From assembly GCA_965279195.1 (NCBI GenBank), contig CBDIHP010000048.1, positions 372,001-436,000 of the forward strand: DNA of 64,000 nucleotides. Reading direction: 5' to 3'. Source of the DNA: CBDIHP01 sp965279195. Its GTDB lineage: Bacteria > Planctomycetota > Planctomycetia > Isosphaerales > Isosphaeraceae. Below, one piece after another: positions 16,264-25,313 of this stretch. The position numbers and the translations under genes were made by a program. The number at the start of each line of letters is the position of its first letter. Positions within the stretch are counted from its first letter, which is position 1. Under the pieces are notes generated by a model, which was given only the letters and a program-made list of their open reading frames with translations, did no database searches and was not told where the DNA came from.

Positions 16264-18909
16264 ATGAGCAGCGATCCGGCCGCCACGCCGATGATGCAGC
16301 AGTACCGGGAACTCAAGGCGCGCGACCCGGACGCCCTGCTCCTGTTCCGGATGGGGGATTTCTACGAACTCTTCGGCGACGACGCCGAGCGGGCCAGCGA
16401 ACTCCTCGGGCTCACCCTCACCACCCGAGACAAGGGGCCCAACGCCATCCCCATGGCCGGGTTCCCCCACCCCGCGCTCGATTCCTACCTCGCCAAGCTC
16501 GTCCAGTGCGGCCAGAGGGCGGCCGTCTGCGAGCAGGTCGAGGACCCCAAGCTCGCCAAGGGGCTCGTCAAGCGCGAGGTCGTCCGCGTCGTCACCCCGG
16601 GCACACTCACCGACGACGGCCTGCTCGATCCCCGCTCCGCCAACTACCTCGCGGCCGTGGTCGAGGTCAAAGGCAAGCTCGGCCTCGCCTGGGTCGAGCT
16701 GTCGACCGGCCGGTTCTCGCTGACCACGGTGGCCAGGCTGGAGCTGGTCGACGAACTCGCCCGGTTGAGCCCCGCCGAGGTGCTCGTCTCCGAAACGGCC
16801 CTGGATACGCCCTGGGTGAAGGGCCTCCGGGCGGTCATCCGCTCGACGGTGGTCACCTCGCGGCCCTCCTGGGACTTCGTCGGTGAGCAGTCGCGCAACG
16901 TGCTCTTCGACCATTTCCAGACGAAGACCCTCGGCGGCTTCGGGATCGACGACGATTCGCCGGGCGTCTTCGCGGCCGGGGCGCTGCTCGCCTACCTCCG
17001 CGAGACCCAGAAGACCACCCTCGGCCACCTGCACCGGATCACGCCCTACCACCGCGAATCGGTCCTCGCCCTCGACGAGATGACCCGCCGCAGCCTGGAA
17101 CTGACCCGGACCCTCCGCGAAGGCAAGCGCGACGGGTCCTTGCTCCAGGTCATCGACCGCACAGTCACCCCGATGGGCGCCCGGCTCCTGGCCGACTGGC
17201 TGACCTCGCCCTTGACCGACCCGTCGAAGATCGCCGAACGGCACGAGGCGGTCGGCGAGCTGCTCCGCGACGCCGGCCTGCGCAGCGATATCCGCGCCTC
17301 GCTCGGCCAGGCCAACGACCTCGAACGCCTCGCCGCCCGCGTCGGGACCGGCCGCGCCACCCCCCGCGACCTCGTCGGCCTGGCCCGGACCCTCGCGCTC
17401 CTGCCCCGGATCAAGGCCCGGCTCACCTCGCGGCCGTCGAAGCTCCTCAACGAGCTGGAGGGCCTGCTCGAACTCTGCCCCGAGGTCCGCGAGTCGATCG
17501 ACGCCGCCCTCGTCGACGACCCGCCGCTGGCCCTCAAGGAAGGCGGCCTGATCCGGGACGGCTATCACCCGCAGCTCGACGAACTCCGCGAGATCGCCAA
17601 GGGGGGCAAGTCCTGGATCGCGAAGTTCCAGGCCGAGCAGGTGCGGCGGACGGGGATCAATAACCTCAAGGTCGGGTTCAACAAGGTCTTCGGCTACTAC
17701 ATCGAGATCACCCACTCGCAGGGGGCCCGGGTCCCGGCGGACTACATCCGCAAGCAGACCGTCAAGAACGCCGAGCGTTACATCACGCCCGAGTTGAAAG
17801 AATATGAGGATAAAGTCCTCCGCGCCGAGGACCGCGCCTGCGAGCTGGAATACGAGCTGTTCACGACCCTCCGCGACCGCGTCTCGGCCGAGGCCCCCCG
17901 CCTGATCCAGGCGGGCTCGGTGCTGGCCCAGCTCGATTTGCTCGGCGGCCTGGCCGAGCTGGCTGCGCGACAGAATTACGTGAAGCCCGAGATCGTCGCC
18001 GAGCCCGTCCTGGAGATCGAGGCCGGCCGGCACCCGGTGCTCGACGCGCTCATGCCCGCCGGCGACTTCGTGCCCAACGATACCCGGCTCGGCGACGGCC
18101 CCGACCAGGGACTCGTCGTGCTCATCACCGGCCCGAACATGGCCGGCAAGAGCACGTACATCCGCCAGGTCGCGCTCATGTCGGTCCTGGCCCAGATGGG
18201 CTCGTTCGTGCCGGCGAGGCGGGCGAGGATCGGCGTCGTGGATCGGCTGTTCGCCCGGGTCGGGGCCACCGACGAACTCAGCCGGGGCCAGAGCACGTTC
18301 ATGGTCGAGATGACCGAGACGGCCAACATCCTCAACAACGCCACGCCGAGGAGCCTGGTGATCCTCGACGAGATCGGCCGGGGCACCAGCACCTTCGACG
18401 GCGTCTCGCTCGCCTGGGCGATCACCGAGCACATCCACGACAACGTCGGGGCCCGGACCCTCTTCGCCACCCACTACCACGAGCTGGTCGAGCTCGAGAA
18501 GACCAGGCCCCGGCTTCGGAACGCCAACGTGGCCGTCCGCGAGCACGACGGCGAGATCGTCTTCCTGCACCAGATCCTCCCCGGGGGCGCGGACCAGTCC
18601 TACGGCATCCACGTCGCTCGGCTCGCCGGCGTCCCCGCCCCGGTCCTCGACCGCTCGCGCGAGATCCTCGCCTATCTCGAACGCCAGCACCACGCCCCGG
18701 CCGACACCACGGGGGCCGCCCCGGGCTCTCCACCCGAGTCGAAACCCGCCGCCTTGCCCAGGGTCAAGTCCGCCCGTGCCCTCCAGAACAGCCTCTTCGC
18801 CGCCTTGCCCGACCCGATGGTCGCTGAACTCCGCGCCGTCGACCTCGCCGCCCTGGATCACGCCCAGGCCTTGACCCTCCTGCGCAAGCTGAAAGAATTG
18901 GCCCAGTAG
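16264..18909 (+). CDS. mutS: DNA mismatch repair protein MutS
   Basis: 881 residues. The mismatch-reading Phe-X-Glu is in FRMGDFYELFGDDA near residue 35. Connector, lever and clamp domains follow. The ATPase has Walker A ITGPNMAGKSTYIRQ, the ST(F/L) signature LSRGQSTFMVEM, Walker B SLVILDEIGRGTSTFDG and the downstream FATHYHEL. The C-terminus is a Pro/Ala-rich linker and a short helical tail. Length and motifs match MutS1. ATG 16264 (MSSDPAATPMMQQY) is used because the conserved domain starts there; an upstream ATG at 16165 would add a nonconserved Pro-rich stretch. No mutL lies nearby. The stop codon abuts a family C repeat. Confidence 0.97.
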   Translation: MSSDPAATPMMQQYRELKARDPDALLLFRMGDFYELFGDDAERASELLGLTLTTRDKGPNAIPMAGFPHPALDSYLAKLVQCGQRAAVCEQVEDPKLAKGLVKREVVRVVTPGTLTDDGLLDPRSANYLAAVVEVKGKLGLAWVELSTGRFSLTTVARLELVDELARLSPAEVLVSETALDTPWVKGLRAVIRSTVVTSRPSWDFVGEQSRNVLFDHFQTKTLGGFGIDDDSPGVFAAGALLAYLRETQKTTLGHLHRITPYHRESVLALDEMTRRSLELTRTLREGKRDGSLLQVIDRTVTPMGARLLADWLTSPLTDPSKIAERHEAVGELLRDAGLRSDIRASLGQANDLERLAARVGTGRATPRDLVGLARTLALLPRIKARLTSRPSKLLNELEGLLELCPEVRESIDAALVDDPPLALKEGGLIRDGYHPQLDELREIAKGGKSWIAKFQAEQVRRTGINNLKVGFNKVFGYYIEITHSQGARVPADYIRKQTVKNAERYITPELKEYEDKVLRAEDRACELEYELFTTLRDRVSAEAPRLIQAGSVLAQLDLLGGLAELAARQNYVKPEIVAEPVLEIEAGRHPVLDALMPAGDFVPNDTRLGDGPDQGLVVLITGPNMAGKSTYIRQVALMSVLAQMGSFVPARRARIGVVDRLFARVGATDELSRGQSTFMVEMTETANILNNATPRSLVILDEIGRGTSTFDGVSLAWAITEHIHDNVGARTLFATHYHELVELEKTRPRLRNANVAVREHDGEIVFLHQILPGGADQSYGIHVARLAGVPAPVLDRSREILAYLERQHHAPADTTGAAPGSPPESKPAALPRVKSARALQNSLFAALPDPMVAELRAVDLAALDHAQALTLLRKLKELAQ

Positions 18910-18975
18910 GGGCCGCTATTGCGGACCAAGGGATTCACAAGGATTGGGCCGCAATCGCCGACCCGACGAGGTCCC
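18908..18975. repeat. Family C palindromic element, copy 1
   Basis: TAGGGGCCGCTATTGCGGACCAA at the left (18908-18930) and ATTGGGCCGCAATCG near 18941 on the right form imperfect inverted arms. It starts inside the mutS stop codon region and ends just before the antitoxin start, so it makes up the whole intergenic spacer. Confidence 0.65.
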
Positions 18976-19173
18976 ATGAGCCAGTACACGATCCGGTTCA
19001 GCGACGACCAATCATGCATCCTGGAGGAACGTGCCCGGGAAGCCGGCCTCACTCCGCAAGAGTTCCTGGAACGGACCGTGTCGGAATCGCTGGCCCGACC
19101 CGCACCCAGCTTTGCCGCAGCCGCGGAGTATGTCCTGAAGAAGAACGCCGAACTCTACAAGCGGCTGGCATGA
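18976..19173 (+). CDS. Probable antitoxin of the Doc-type toxin
   Basis: 65 residues. The first half (MSQYTIRFSDD, then two helices with LTPQEFLERTVSESL) is compatible with a ribbon-helix-helix-like DNA-binding N-terminus. The last 20 residues (AAEYVLKKNAELYKRLA) form a basic amphipathic helix that would be the toxin-binding part. It precedes doc by 4 nt on the same strand, the usual antitoxin-first order. GAGG six bases upstream supports the start. Role is inferred from size, position and layout rather than a firm family match; it would repress its own promoter together with the toxin. Confidence 0.75.
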   Translation: MSQYTIRFSDDQSCILEERAREAGLTPQEFLERTVSESLARPAPSFAAAAEYVLKKNAELYKRLA

Positions 19174-19177
19174 GCCG

Positions 19178-19561
19178 ATGCGCTACCTCACGGTCGATGA
19201 GATCCTGGAATTGCACCGTCTGGTGATCGAGCAGTCTGGCGGCAGCCCGGGGTTGCGCGATCCGGGGATCCTGGAATCGGCCGCGGCCCAGCCTCAGGCA
19301 AGCTTCGCCGGGGAGCCGCTCTACCCCAGCCTCGCCGAGAAAGCGGCCGCCCTCGGGTTTTCGCTCATCAAGAATCACGCCTTCGTGGACGGCAACAAGC
19401 GAATCGGCCACGCGGCGATGGAAACCTTCCTCGTCCTCAACGGCCACGAGATCGCTGCCGGCGTCGACGAGCAGGAGCGGGTCATCCTCGACCTCGCGGC
19501 CAGCCTGACCGGACGCGAGGCCTTCACGAACTGGCTCGGGACACGGGGCAAGCCACTGTAA
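19178..19561 (+). CDS. doc: Death-on-curing (Doc/Fic family) toxin
   Basis: 127 residues. The Fic core is NHAFVDGNKRIGHAAM (residues about 66-81), matching the HxFx(D/E)GNKR pattern. The N-terminus MRYLTVDEILELHRLVIEQSGG, with GLRDPGILESAAAQP after it, is typical of Doc. Doc proteins phosphorylate elongation factor Tu and stop translation until neutralised by the antitoxin, here the adjacent 65-residue protein. All catalytic positions look intact. The pair sits between mutS and an unrelated membrane gene and is flanked on both sides by family C repeat sequence. Confidence 0.92.
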   Translation: MRYLTVDEILELHRLVIEQSGGSPGLRDPGILESAAAQPQASFAGEPLYPSLAEKAAALGFSLIKNHAFVDGNKRIGHAAMETFLVLNGHEIAAGVDEQERVILDLAASLTGREAFTNWLGTRGKPL

Positions 19562-19584
19562 GGTCCGTAATAGAGGACCCTACA
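19562..19584. repeat. Family C half element / terminator-like hairpin
   Basis: GGTCC-GTAATAGA-GGACC directly after the doc stop codon, ending CCCTAC as in other family C copies. It lies between the convergent doc and membrane-protein genes and overlaps the last codons of the latter. Confidence 0.5.
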
Positions 19585-21781
19585 GCACCTGATAGATCTC
19601 CTGCTCCGGGCCCCAGCGCTCGGGCGAGGAGAGGATCTTGTCGTTGACGAGCGACTCGAAGAGCGCCTTGTTGACGTGCTCGGAGAAGCCGTAATTGCCG
19701 GGCGACTTGTAGCGGTCGATCTCGTGCCAGTCGACGTAGACGTGGGTCACGCCCAGGTCCCTGAGGCCCTGGCGGACCTGCTCGGGCGACTTGCCTTTCG
19801 TGAGCGTCTCGATGGTCTCCACGTTGAAGACCGTGTTGTAGAGGACCGGCCGGCGCAGGTGGAACACGGCCGCCTGGCCGACGAGCAGGGGTTTGGCGCC
19901 GGGCGGCAGGTCGCGGTCGAGGCGCATCAGGGCGGGGTTGAGGGCCTCGGGCAAGGAGCGGCGGACGGACGGCAGGCTGCCGGTCCACTCGTTGTAGCCG
20001 CAGAGGGCCGTGGTCATGTACGAGATGTTGGTGAGGATCGACAGGAACAGGACCACGCCCAGGAGGGATCTCCAGGTGCGCGAGTCGTCCCAGTCGGCCC
20101 CCAGCCCGGCGAGCATGGCGAGGACCGGCAGAAGGCCCAGCCAGAACCGGTCGAGCCGGTGGGTGAAGAACCACCACGACAGGAACAGGAAGGCCGCGTA
20201 GGCCCAGAGCACCAGGGCGAACCGCCGCGACCCCTTGCGGAGCAGGGCCAGGGGCGCCAGCGCGGTGAACAGCGACGTCTGCCAGTCCGACCGCCCGGCC
20301 ACGTCCACGACCGACGTCCAGAACGCGGCGAGCGTGATCGGCTGCTTCCCCTGGAGCGACGACGCGTGGCCGTTCGACCACTTCGCGTCCTGCTCCGGCG
20401 TCCAGTTCGTCCCGCCGAAGACCTTGTAGGCCAGGGGATAGACGGGGTTGCCCGTGTCGATCGCGTTCTTGATCAGCCAGGGCGAGACCATCAGCGCCGA
20501 GCCGATCCCGAACGCCAGCAGCGGCCGGAGGCAACGGGACCGGACCGTCGCGGCCACGGCGACCAGTCCGAGGGGGACGACCGCTGTCAGGAGCGCGGGG
20601 TATTTGATCGCCATCGCCCCGCCCGCGAGCAATCCGGTCAGACCCCAGAACCTCGGCCGCTCTTTCCCGACCGTATCCCAGGCCAGCAGACCGCCCCAGA
20701 CCAGCCCCGCGTGATAGAGGCAGAGCGGCCCCTCGACATAGGGGATCGCCCCGAGCCGATAGACCCAGGGGGTCGTCAGGTAGGCCACCGCCCCGAACCA
20801 CGCCGCCCTCGACGACCCCCAGCGCAGCAGGCAGGCGACCACCACCGCCGCCGTCGCCACCGCGAAGCCCGCCACGAGCAGTTGCCCGGCCAGGGCCCCC
20901 AGGAACCAGTCGTCCAGCACCTCCATGCCGAGCAGGTGGAGCATCTCCACGGCGAACGGCATGCTCGTATAAACATTATGCGGAAGGAAGGCGATCCGGC
21001 CGTTGAGGTAATACTCCTTCGGCCCCTGGAGGTGGTACTCGATCGCGTCGAAATCCGGCGTCGGCAGCATCGCCGCCAGCGCCATCAGCACCACCACCGG
21101 CCCCGTGATGGCAATGAGCGCGAGCCATCGCCCGGATGACCACCCGGAGTGCGGAAGCTGGCTCCCGCTCTGTTCCCGCGGAGCTTGCTCCGCGTGCACG
21201 ATCGAAGCGTTCCCGATCGGCGGGTTCTGGTCTCCCGGGAGCAAGCCCCCGCCGCGCCAGGGCGGAAGCCAGCTTCCGCACACCAGGCGTGACGTCACCG
21301 TCTCAAGGAGAATCAACGCGAACAATCCCGATCGCGATGCCCAGGGCGTTAGAAGTCCCAATCTACCAAAAACTAACGTCAATGCCCCCAATGCCGAGGT
21401 CCCCACCGCGAACCCGATCGCCGCGCGTTCCAGGCGGGTCATCGAGTCAAGCAGCCCGAGTCGTCGCAACAGCAGCCGGCCCAGGGCCATGGCCGATCCG
21501 CCGATCAGCAATCCGGCCAGGACGATCGGGATGCGCTGGGGCAGGTTCTCGACGTGGCTGAGGTGGTCGAGGGCCCCGCCGAGGTGCGACTGCGCGAAGG
21601 TGACGTCGGGGATGACGTGGGGGAACGCCCGGCCGAGGAACAGCCAGCGCTGCAGGGCGCCGCCGGCGTTCTTCGCGTTGGGCAGCGGCTCGCGGAGGAA
21701 CCAGTAGAGCCAGGCCGCCTGGAGCATCGCCAGCGCGGCCATCCCGGCCCAGAAGGCGACCTTCGGACGTGCGGGGGCCAC
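19580..21781 (-). CDS. GT39/ArnT-like multi-spanning glycosyltransferase carrying an in-frame repeat
   Basis: About 733 residues from a GTG at 21781, with 10 or more hydrophobic spans and a soluble C-terminal region. The segment after an early membrane span, PTPDFDAIEYHLQGPKEYY, with a P-HNVY-PFAVEML stretch, is the periplasmic-loop pattern of GT-C lipid-linked sugar transferases; the Asp would be catalytic. It probably moves a sugar from a polyprenyl donor to an extracytoplasmic acceptor. Oddity: residues about 167-212 are encoded by a complete family A palindromic element (21146-21284), read without a stop. The start is uncertain because the frame also continues upstream across the uxaA-like gene; GTG 21781 avoids that overlap. 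Confidence 0.78.
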   Translation of the reverse strand: MAPARPKVAFWAGMAALAMLQAAWLYWFLREPLPNAKNAGGALQRWLFLGRAFPHVIPDVTFAQSHLGGALDHLSHVENLPQRIPIVLAGLLIGGSAMALGRLLLRRLGLLDSMTRLERAAIGFAVGTSALGALTLVFGRLGLLTPWASRSGLFALILLETVTSRLVCGSWLPPWRGGGLLPGDQNPPIGNASIVHAEQAPREQSGSQLPHSGWSSGRWLALIAITGPVVVLMALAAMLPTPDFDAIEYHLQGPKEYYLNGRIAFLPHNVYTSMPFAVEMLHLLGMEVLDDWFLGALAGQLLVAGFAVATAAVVVACLLRWGSSRAAWFGAVAYLTTPWVYRLGAIPYVEGPLCLYHAGLVWGGLLAWDTVGKERPRFWGLTGLLAGGAMAIKYPALLTAVVPLGLVAVAATVRSRCLRPLLAFGIGSALMVSPWLIKNAIDTGNPVYPLAYKVFGGTNWTPEQDAKWSNGHASSLQGKQPITLAAFWTSVVDVAGRSDWQTSLFTALAPLALLRKGSRRFALVLWAYAAFLFLSWWFFTHRLDRFWLGLLPVLAMLAGLGADWDDSRTWRSLLGVVLFLSILTNISYMTTALCGYNEWTGSLPSVRRSLPEALNPALMRLDRDLPPGAKPLLVGQAAVFHLRRPVLYNTVFNVETIETLTKGKSPEQVRQGLRDLGVTHVYVDWHEIDRYKSPGNYGFSEHVNKALFESLVNDKILSSPERWGPEQEIYQVL
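21146..21284. repeat. Family A palindromic element, copy 2 (139 bp), inside a CDS
   Basis: GGAGTGCGGAAGCTGGCTCC at the left and GGAAGCCAGCTTCCGCACAC at the right, with internal GCGGAGCTTGCTCCGC and GGGAGCAAGCCCCC hairpins. The length equals that of the copies at 4401 and 35373. It is wholly within the GT39-like coding region. Confidence 0.9.
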
Positions 21782-21831
21782 CGCGACGGGCGCGGTCGTG
21801 ATGGGCCGGGGGTTCGCCTTCGGCTTCAGGC

Positions 21832-23403
21832 TCAGAGGGTCGGGCCGATGTGCCAAGGGGCGAACTCCTCCTCGCCGACCCCCTGGCGTTCGCTCCGGGT
21901 CGGCTTGCCGCTGGCGACGTCCAGGATCCGCTCGAAGATCCGCTCGCCGGCCTCTTCGACGCTCTCGCCTTCGAGCACGGTGCCGGCGTTCAGGTCCATG
22001 TCGTCGACCATCCGGTCGTACATCGGGGTGTTGGTCGACACCTTGATGCAAGGGGTCGGCTTGAGCCCGAGCACGCTGCCCCGTCCGGTCGTGAACACCA
22101 GGACGTTCGCCCCGCCCGCGATCAGCCCGGTGGTGCAGGGCGGGTCATAGCCCGGGGTGTCCATGAAGATCAGGCCGGGCGTCTCCAGCTTCTCGGCGTA
22201 GCCGACCACGTCCACCAGCGGCGTCGAGCCCGCCTTGGCCAGCGCGCCCAGCGACTTCTCGTAGATGGTCGTCAGCCCGCCGGCCTTGTTGCCCGGCGAG
22301 GGGTTGTTGTTGATCTCGGCCCCGAAGATCCCCGTGTACCACTCCCACCACTTGATCTTCTCGACCAGCTTCTCGCCGACCTCGCGGCTCACGGCGCGTC
22401 GGGTCAGCATGTGCTCCGCGCCATAGATCTCGGTCGTCTCGCCGAGGACCGCGATCCCCCCCTGGCCGATCAGCATGTCGGCGGCGACGCCCAAAGCGGG
22501 GTTGGCCGTGACGCCCGAGTTGCCGTCCGACCCGCCGCACTCCATCGCCAGCACGATCTTCGAGGCGGGCTGCTCGGTCCGGACCCAGGAGTTGGCCTCG
22601 GGCATCAGCGACCTCACCGCCTCGGCCGCCGCCTCGATCGTCTTCGAGATCCCGCCCGATTCCTGGATGTTGATCATCCTCGGCCTCGGCCGGCTCCCCG
22701 ACGGCGGGCACGACCCGGCGGATCCCAGGACCGTGAGGTCCTGCGTCTCGATGAAATGCTGCGCGAAGCTGACCTCGCAGCCGAGCCCGACCACGACGTA
22801 GGCCGCGACGTTCGGGTGGTTGGCGAAGCCGGCGAGGACTTTTTCGAGCTGCCGGTGGTCGGGGCCGTCGAACGGCAGGCCGCAGCCCCCCTTGTGGGTG
22901 ATGGCGAAGACGCCGTCGATGTTCGGGAACTCGGACTTCCAGGCTCCGTCGCGGAAGCGGTCGGCGATGAGCCGGGAGACGCTGGAGGAGCAGTTCACGG
23001 TGCTGATGACCGCGATGTAGTTGCGTGTGCCGACGCGGCCGTCGGGCCGGAGGTAGCCCATGAAGGTCCGGGCGGACTTCGGCGCGGGGACCTCGGGCAA
23101 CTCGGAGGCGTAGGCGTAGTCGCGGTCGAAGAGGTCGGCGTTGATGTTGTGGACGTGGACCAGTGATCCGGCCGGGATCCCCTGCGAAGCGAACCCGATG
23201 ATCTGTCCGTACTTGCGGACGGGGGCGCCAGCGGGGATGTCGACCACGGCGACCTTGTGCCCCAGCCCGATCGGCTCCAGCACTTCGAGCGGCCCTGCGT
23301 CGAGTTCGAGGTGGAACCCCTTGGGGATCGGCCGCGATGCGACCGCCACGTTGTCCGCCGCCCTCAGAAGGATCGCCCGCCGCCCCTCGGCCGCCGTCGC
23401 CAT
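21832..23403 (-). CDS. UxaA-family hydrolyase (altronate/galactarate dehydratase type)
   Basis: 523 residues. An N-terminal SAF-like domain (about 10-90, with IPKGFHLEL and GHKVAVVDIPAGAPV) is followed by the large UxaA domain: YLRPDGRVGTRNYIAVISTVNCSS, THKGGCGLPFDGPDH, VVGLGCEVSF, LAMECGGSDGNSGVTANPALG, NNNPSPGNKAGGLTTIYEKS and TGRGSVLG. The fused two-domain layout matches altronate or galactarate dehydratases, which dehydrate sugar acids using iron. The exact sugar acid cannot be read. Start 23403 (MATAAEG) is chosen for homology; the frame runs upstream into a family A element. The stop is about 50 bp from the preferred start of the GT39-like gene, so co-transcription is possible though the functions differ. 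Confidence 0.88.
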   Translation of the reverse strand: MATAAEGRRAILLRAADNVAVASRPIPKGFHLELDAGPLEVLEPIGLGHKVAVVDIPAGAPVRKYGQIIGFASQGIPAGSLVHVHNINADLFDRDYAYASELPEVPAPKSARTFMGYLRPDGRVGTRNYIAVISTVNCSSSVSRLIADRFRDGAWKSEFPNIDGVFAITHKGGCGLPFDGPDHRQLEKVLAGFANHPNVAAYVVVGLGCEVSFAQHFIETQDLTVLGSAGSCPPSGSRPRPRMINIQESGGISKTIEAAAEAVRSLMPEANSWVRTEQPASKIVLAMECGGSDGNSGVTANPALGVAADMLIGQGGIAVLGETTEIYGAEHMLTRRAVSREVGEKLVEKIKWWEWYTGIFGAEINNNPSPGNKAGGLTTIYEKSLGALAKAGSTPLVDVVGYAEKLETPGLIFMDTPGYDPPCTTGLIAGGANVLVFTTGRGSVLGLKPTPCIKVSTNTPMYDRMVDDMDLNAGTVLEGESVEEAGERIFERILDVASGKPTRSERQGVGEEEFAPWHIGPTL

Positions 23404-23489
23404 GTCGCCCACCGCCTTCGCGCCAACCTCGAACCGAACCACCACTTGCGACCAGTCTAAAGCCTCCACCCCCGAGAAGAAACCCCTTT

Positions 23490-23624
23490 GGAGGGCGGGA
23501 GCGGAGCTAGCACTTTCTGGGCAGATGAGAAGGGCGGAGACGACAAGGCTCGGCAATCGGACACCCGCCACGCGACCGGCCTCGCCCCGTACGCAGGAAA
23601 GCGGCAGTTCCGCTCCCGCACTCC
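23490..23624. repeat. Family A palindromic element, copy 3 (subtype with AGCGGAGCT arms)
   Basis: Left end GGAGGGCGGGAGCGGAGCTA, right end GCAGTTCCGCTCCCGCACTC. The arms are longer and unlike those of the 4401 copy, but the GGAG..GCG/CGC.ACTCC termini and overall length (135 bp) agree. It lies between the Uma2 gene and the UxaA-family gene. Confidence 0.75.
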
Positions 23625-23627
23625 AGA

Positions 23628-24188
23628 TCACTCGAAGAACCGGCCGACCTTCTCGCGGAAACCGTCGAGCGAACCGCCGAGCGTGAGGTCATCCTCGGCC
23701 GTGAGGAGTCGGACGGGCTCGTCCTCGGTATAGACCTGGGCGGACTGACACCCGGGGTCGAGCACCACGACGGTCGAGACGCCGCAACCCAGGTATTCGC
23801 CGACCTTGGTCATGACGGCGGACCAGCGGTCGCCGGGAGACTTGACCTCGACGACCAGCTCCGGCGGGTTCGGATGGTAACTCCGCTCGACGAACTTGCC
23901 GCCGTGGAGCCGGTCCAGCGGGTAGAAGGCGACGTCCATCCCCCGGACGGTGTCGGGATTTCGCGTGGTAACGACGCCGGCGTCGTTGCACACGACGTAG
24001 CCATTCCCTCGCCCCTCGGCCAAAAGCCCGAGGAGAAGCGTGGCACGACCGCAAACGAAGCCGTGACGCGAACCAGGCGGTGGTGAAATGACGATCCTCC
24101 CGCATTCCAGCTCTTCATGAGGTCCGTCGGTTGGCCGCGCGGCGAATTCCTCGGCGGTCATCAAGGGCGTTTCGTAAGCGGTGGCCAT
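23628..24188 (-). CDS. Uma2-family (DUF820) putative restriction-endonuclease-fold protein
   Basis: 186 residues. The PD-(D/E)XK-type core is visible as RGMDVAFYPLDRL (metal-binding Asp), followed by PELVVEVKSPGDRWS (ExK). The N-terminal MTAEEFAARP and the block GYVVCNDAGVVTTRNPDTVRG are standard for the family. Uma2 proteins are very numerous in planctomycetes and cyanobacteria and have no firmly known role; nuclease activity is predicted from fold. The catalytic residues look complete. A paralogue lies upstream at 25313-25888; the IS630-type element sits between them. Confidence 0.88.
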   Translation of the reverse strand: MATAYETPLMTAEEFAARPTDGPHEELECGRIVISPPPGSRHGFVCGRATLLLGLLAEGRGNGYVVCNDAGVVTTRNPDTVRGMDVAFYPLDRLHGGKFVERSYHPNPPELVVEVKSPGDRWSAVMTKVGEYLGCGVSTVVVLDPGCQSAQVYTEDEPVRLLTAEDDLTLGGSLDGFREKVGRFFE

Positions 24189-24271
24189 CGGTGTATCCCC
24201 GTCCGGTCGCGGGTGGATCGTCTGTCTATCGGGAAGGATACGACGCCCGATCGCGGTGGGGAAGCCGTGCT

Positions 24272-25248
24272 CTAGAGCGATTTCCCTATGAGTCTGGCGG
24301 TTGACTCTGTGGCGGTGTAGCCGCTATGGCGGAACCAGCCGGCGATGTCCTGCGGGGTGATCCGGCGGAGGGCGTCGCCCATGGCGCCGAAGAGATCGGG
24401 GACCGTCCGGACCGCCAGCTCGCGGAGGATCGCCTTGAACTTCGAGAACAGCGGCTCGATCGGGTTGAGGTCGGGGCTGTAGGGGGGCAGGTAGCGGACC
24501 TGGGCGCCGGCCGCTTCGATCAGGCGACGCACCTCGGGCGACTTGTGGCAGGAGAGGTTGTCCATCACCACGATGTCGCCCGTCCGCAGGGTCGGGGCCA
24601 GGCAGTCGCCGATGTAGGTCTCGAAGCAGGCCGAGTTGGTGGCGCCGTCTGTGGCCAGGCAGGCGGGCTGGGGGACGCCCCCCAGCCTCACGGCGGCGGT
24701 GAGGGTGATGACCTTCCAGTGTCCGTGCGGCACCGGGCCGTCCACCCGCACGCCGCTGGGGGCCCGGCCGTGGGTCCGGTCCATGGCGGTGGTGCAGCCG
24801 GTCTCGTCGAGGAAGACCAGCCGCGACGGGTCGACCCCGGCGAACTCCTCGCGCCAGGCCCGCCGCTGCTCCTTCAGCTCGGGACGGTCCTGCTCGGCCG
24901 CCCGCCGCGACTTTTTTTACGCGTGATGCCCAGGCGTTTCAGGGCCCGGAACACGACCGTGGGGCCGCAGGCGACGCCGGCGGCCGCGGCGAGTTGCTCG
25001 AGGGTGGCGTCGGAGTCGTCTCGGACGGCCTGGCGGAGCCGAGCGTCGGCCTCGGCGTCGAAGGCACGCACCCTGCCCCCGCCCCGGGGCCTGGGCTCGA
25101 TCGTGCCGGCCTCGCGCCACCGCTTCATCAGCGCGCGGATCCAGGAGACGCTCACCGAGAACCGCCCGGCGATCTCCTCCCTGGTCAATTCGCCCGCCTC
25201 GCAGGCGGCGACCACGCGCTCCCTCAGGTCCATCGAATAGGCCTTCAT
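24272..25248 (-). CDS. IS630-family transposase, expressed through -1 frameshift
   Basis: Two overlapping frames. The first (ATG 25248, AGGAGG 9 nt upstream) encodes the helix-turn-helix part: MDLRERVVAACEAG, REEIAGRFSVS, WIRALMKRWREAG. It reaches an A7 run (T7 on the plus strand at 24912-24918) in CGT-AAA-AAA-A. Slipping back one base continues with KKKSRRAAEQ and then the DDE domain: LVFLDETG, VVMDNLSCHKSPEVR and YSPDLNPIEPLFSKFK give the D, D and E. Unshifted, the first product ends after about 124 residues. Such A7 slippage is known for IS630 members. The stop codon TAG is formed by the target-site TA plus the adjoining host base. Confidence 0.9.
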
Positions 25249-25313
25249 CCCCGGTGTCCTCCTGACACCCAGGGATATCCCAGTCAACCGCCAAAATCAA
25301 AAGGAAATCGCTC
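24275..25313 (-). mobile_element. Complete IS630-type insertion sequence (1039 bp)
   Basis: Terminal inverted repeats of about 32 bp: GAGCGATTTCCCTATGAGTC (continuing TGGCGGTTGACT) at the left, and GAGCGATTTCCTTTTGATTT (continuing TGGCGGTTGACT) read inward from the right. Target duplication is TA at 24273-24274 and 25314-25315, as expected for the family. Transposase is apparently intact, so the copy may be active or recent. The insertion point is the stop codon of the Uma2 gene to the right. Confidence 0.92.

Noticed and set aside
15844..18861. 1005-codon minus-strand frame opposite mutS
   Set aside because: Glu/Gly/Val/Arg-rich shadow of the mutS frame with no recognisable domain; mutS is unambiguous on the other strand.
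21782..22051. Longer N-terminus of the GT39-like protein (start 22051)
   Set aside because: The extra residues are Arg/Gly-rich antisense-type sequence overlapping the UxaA-family CDS; conservation and the first membrane span begin only after 21781.
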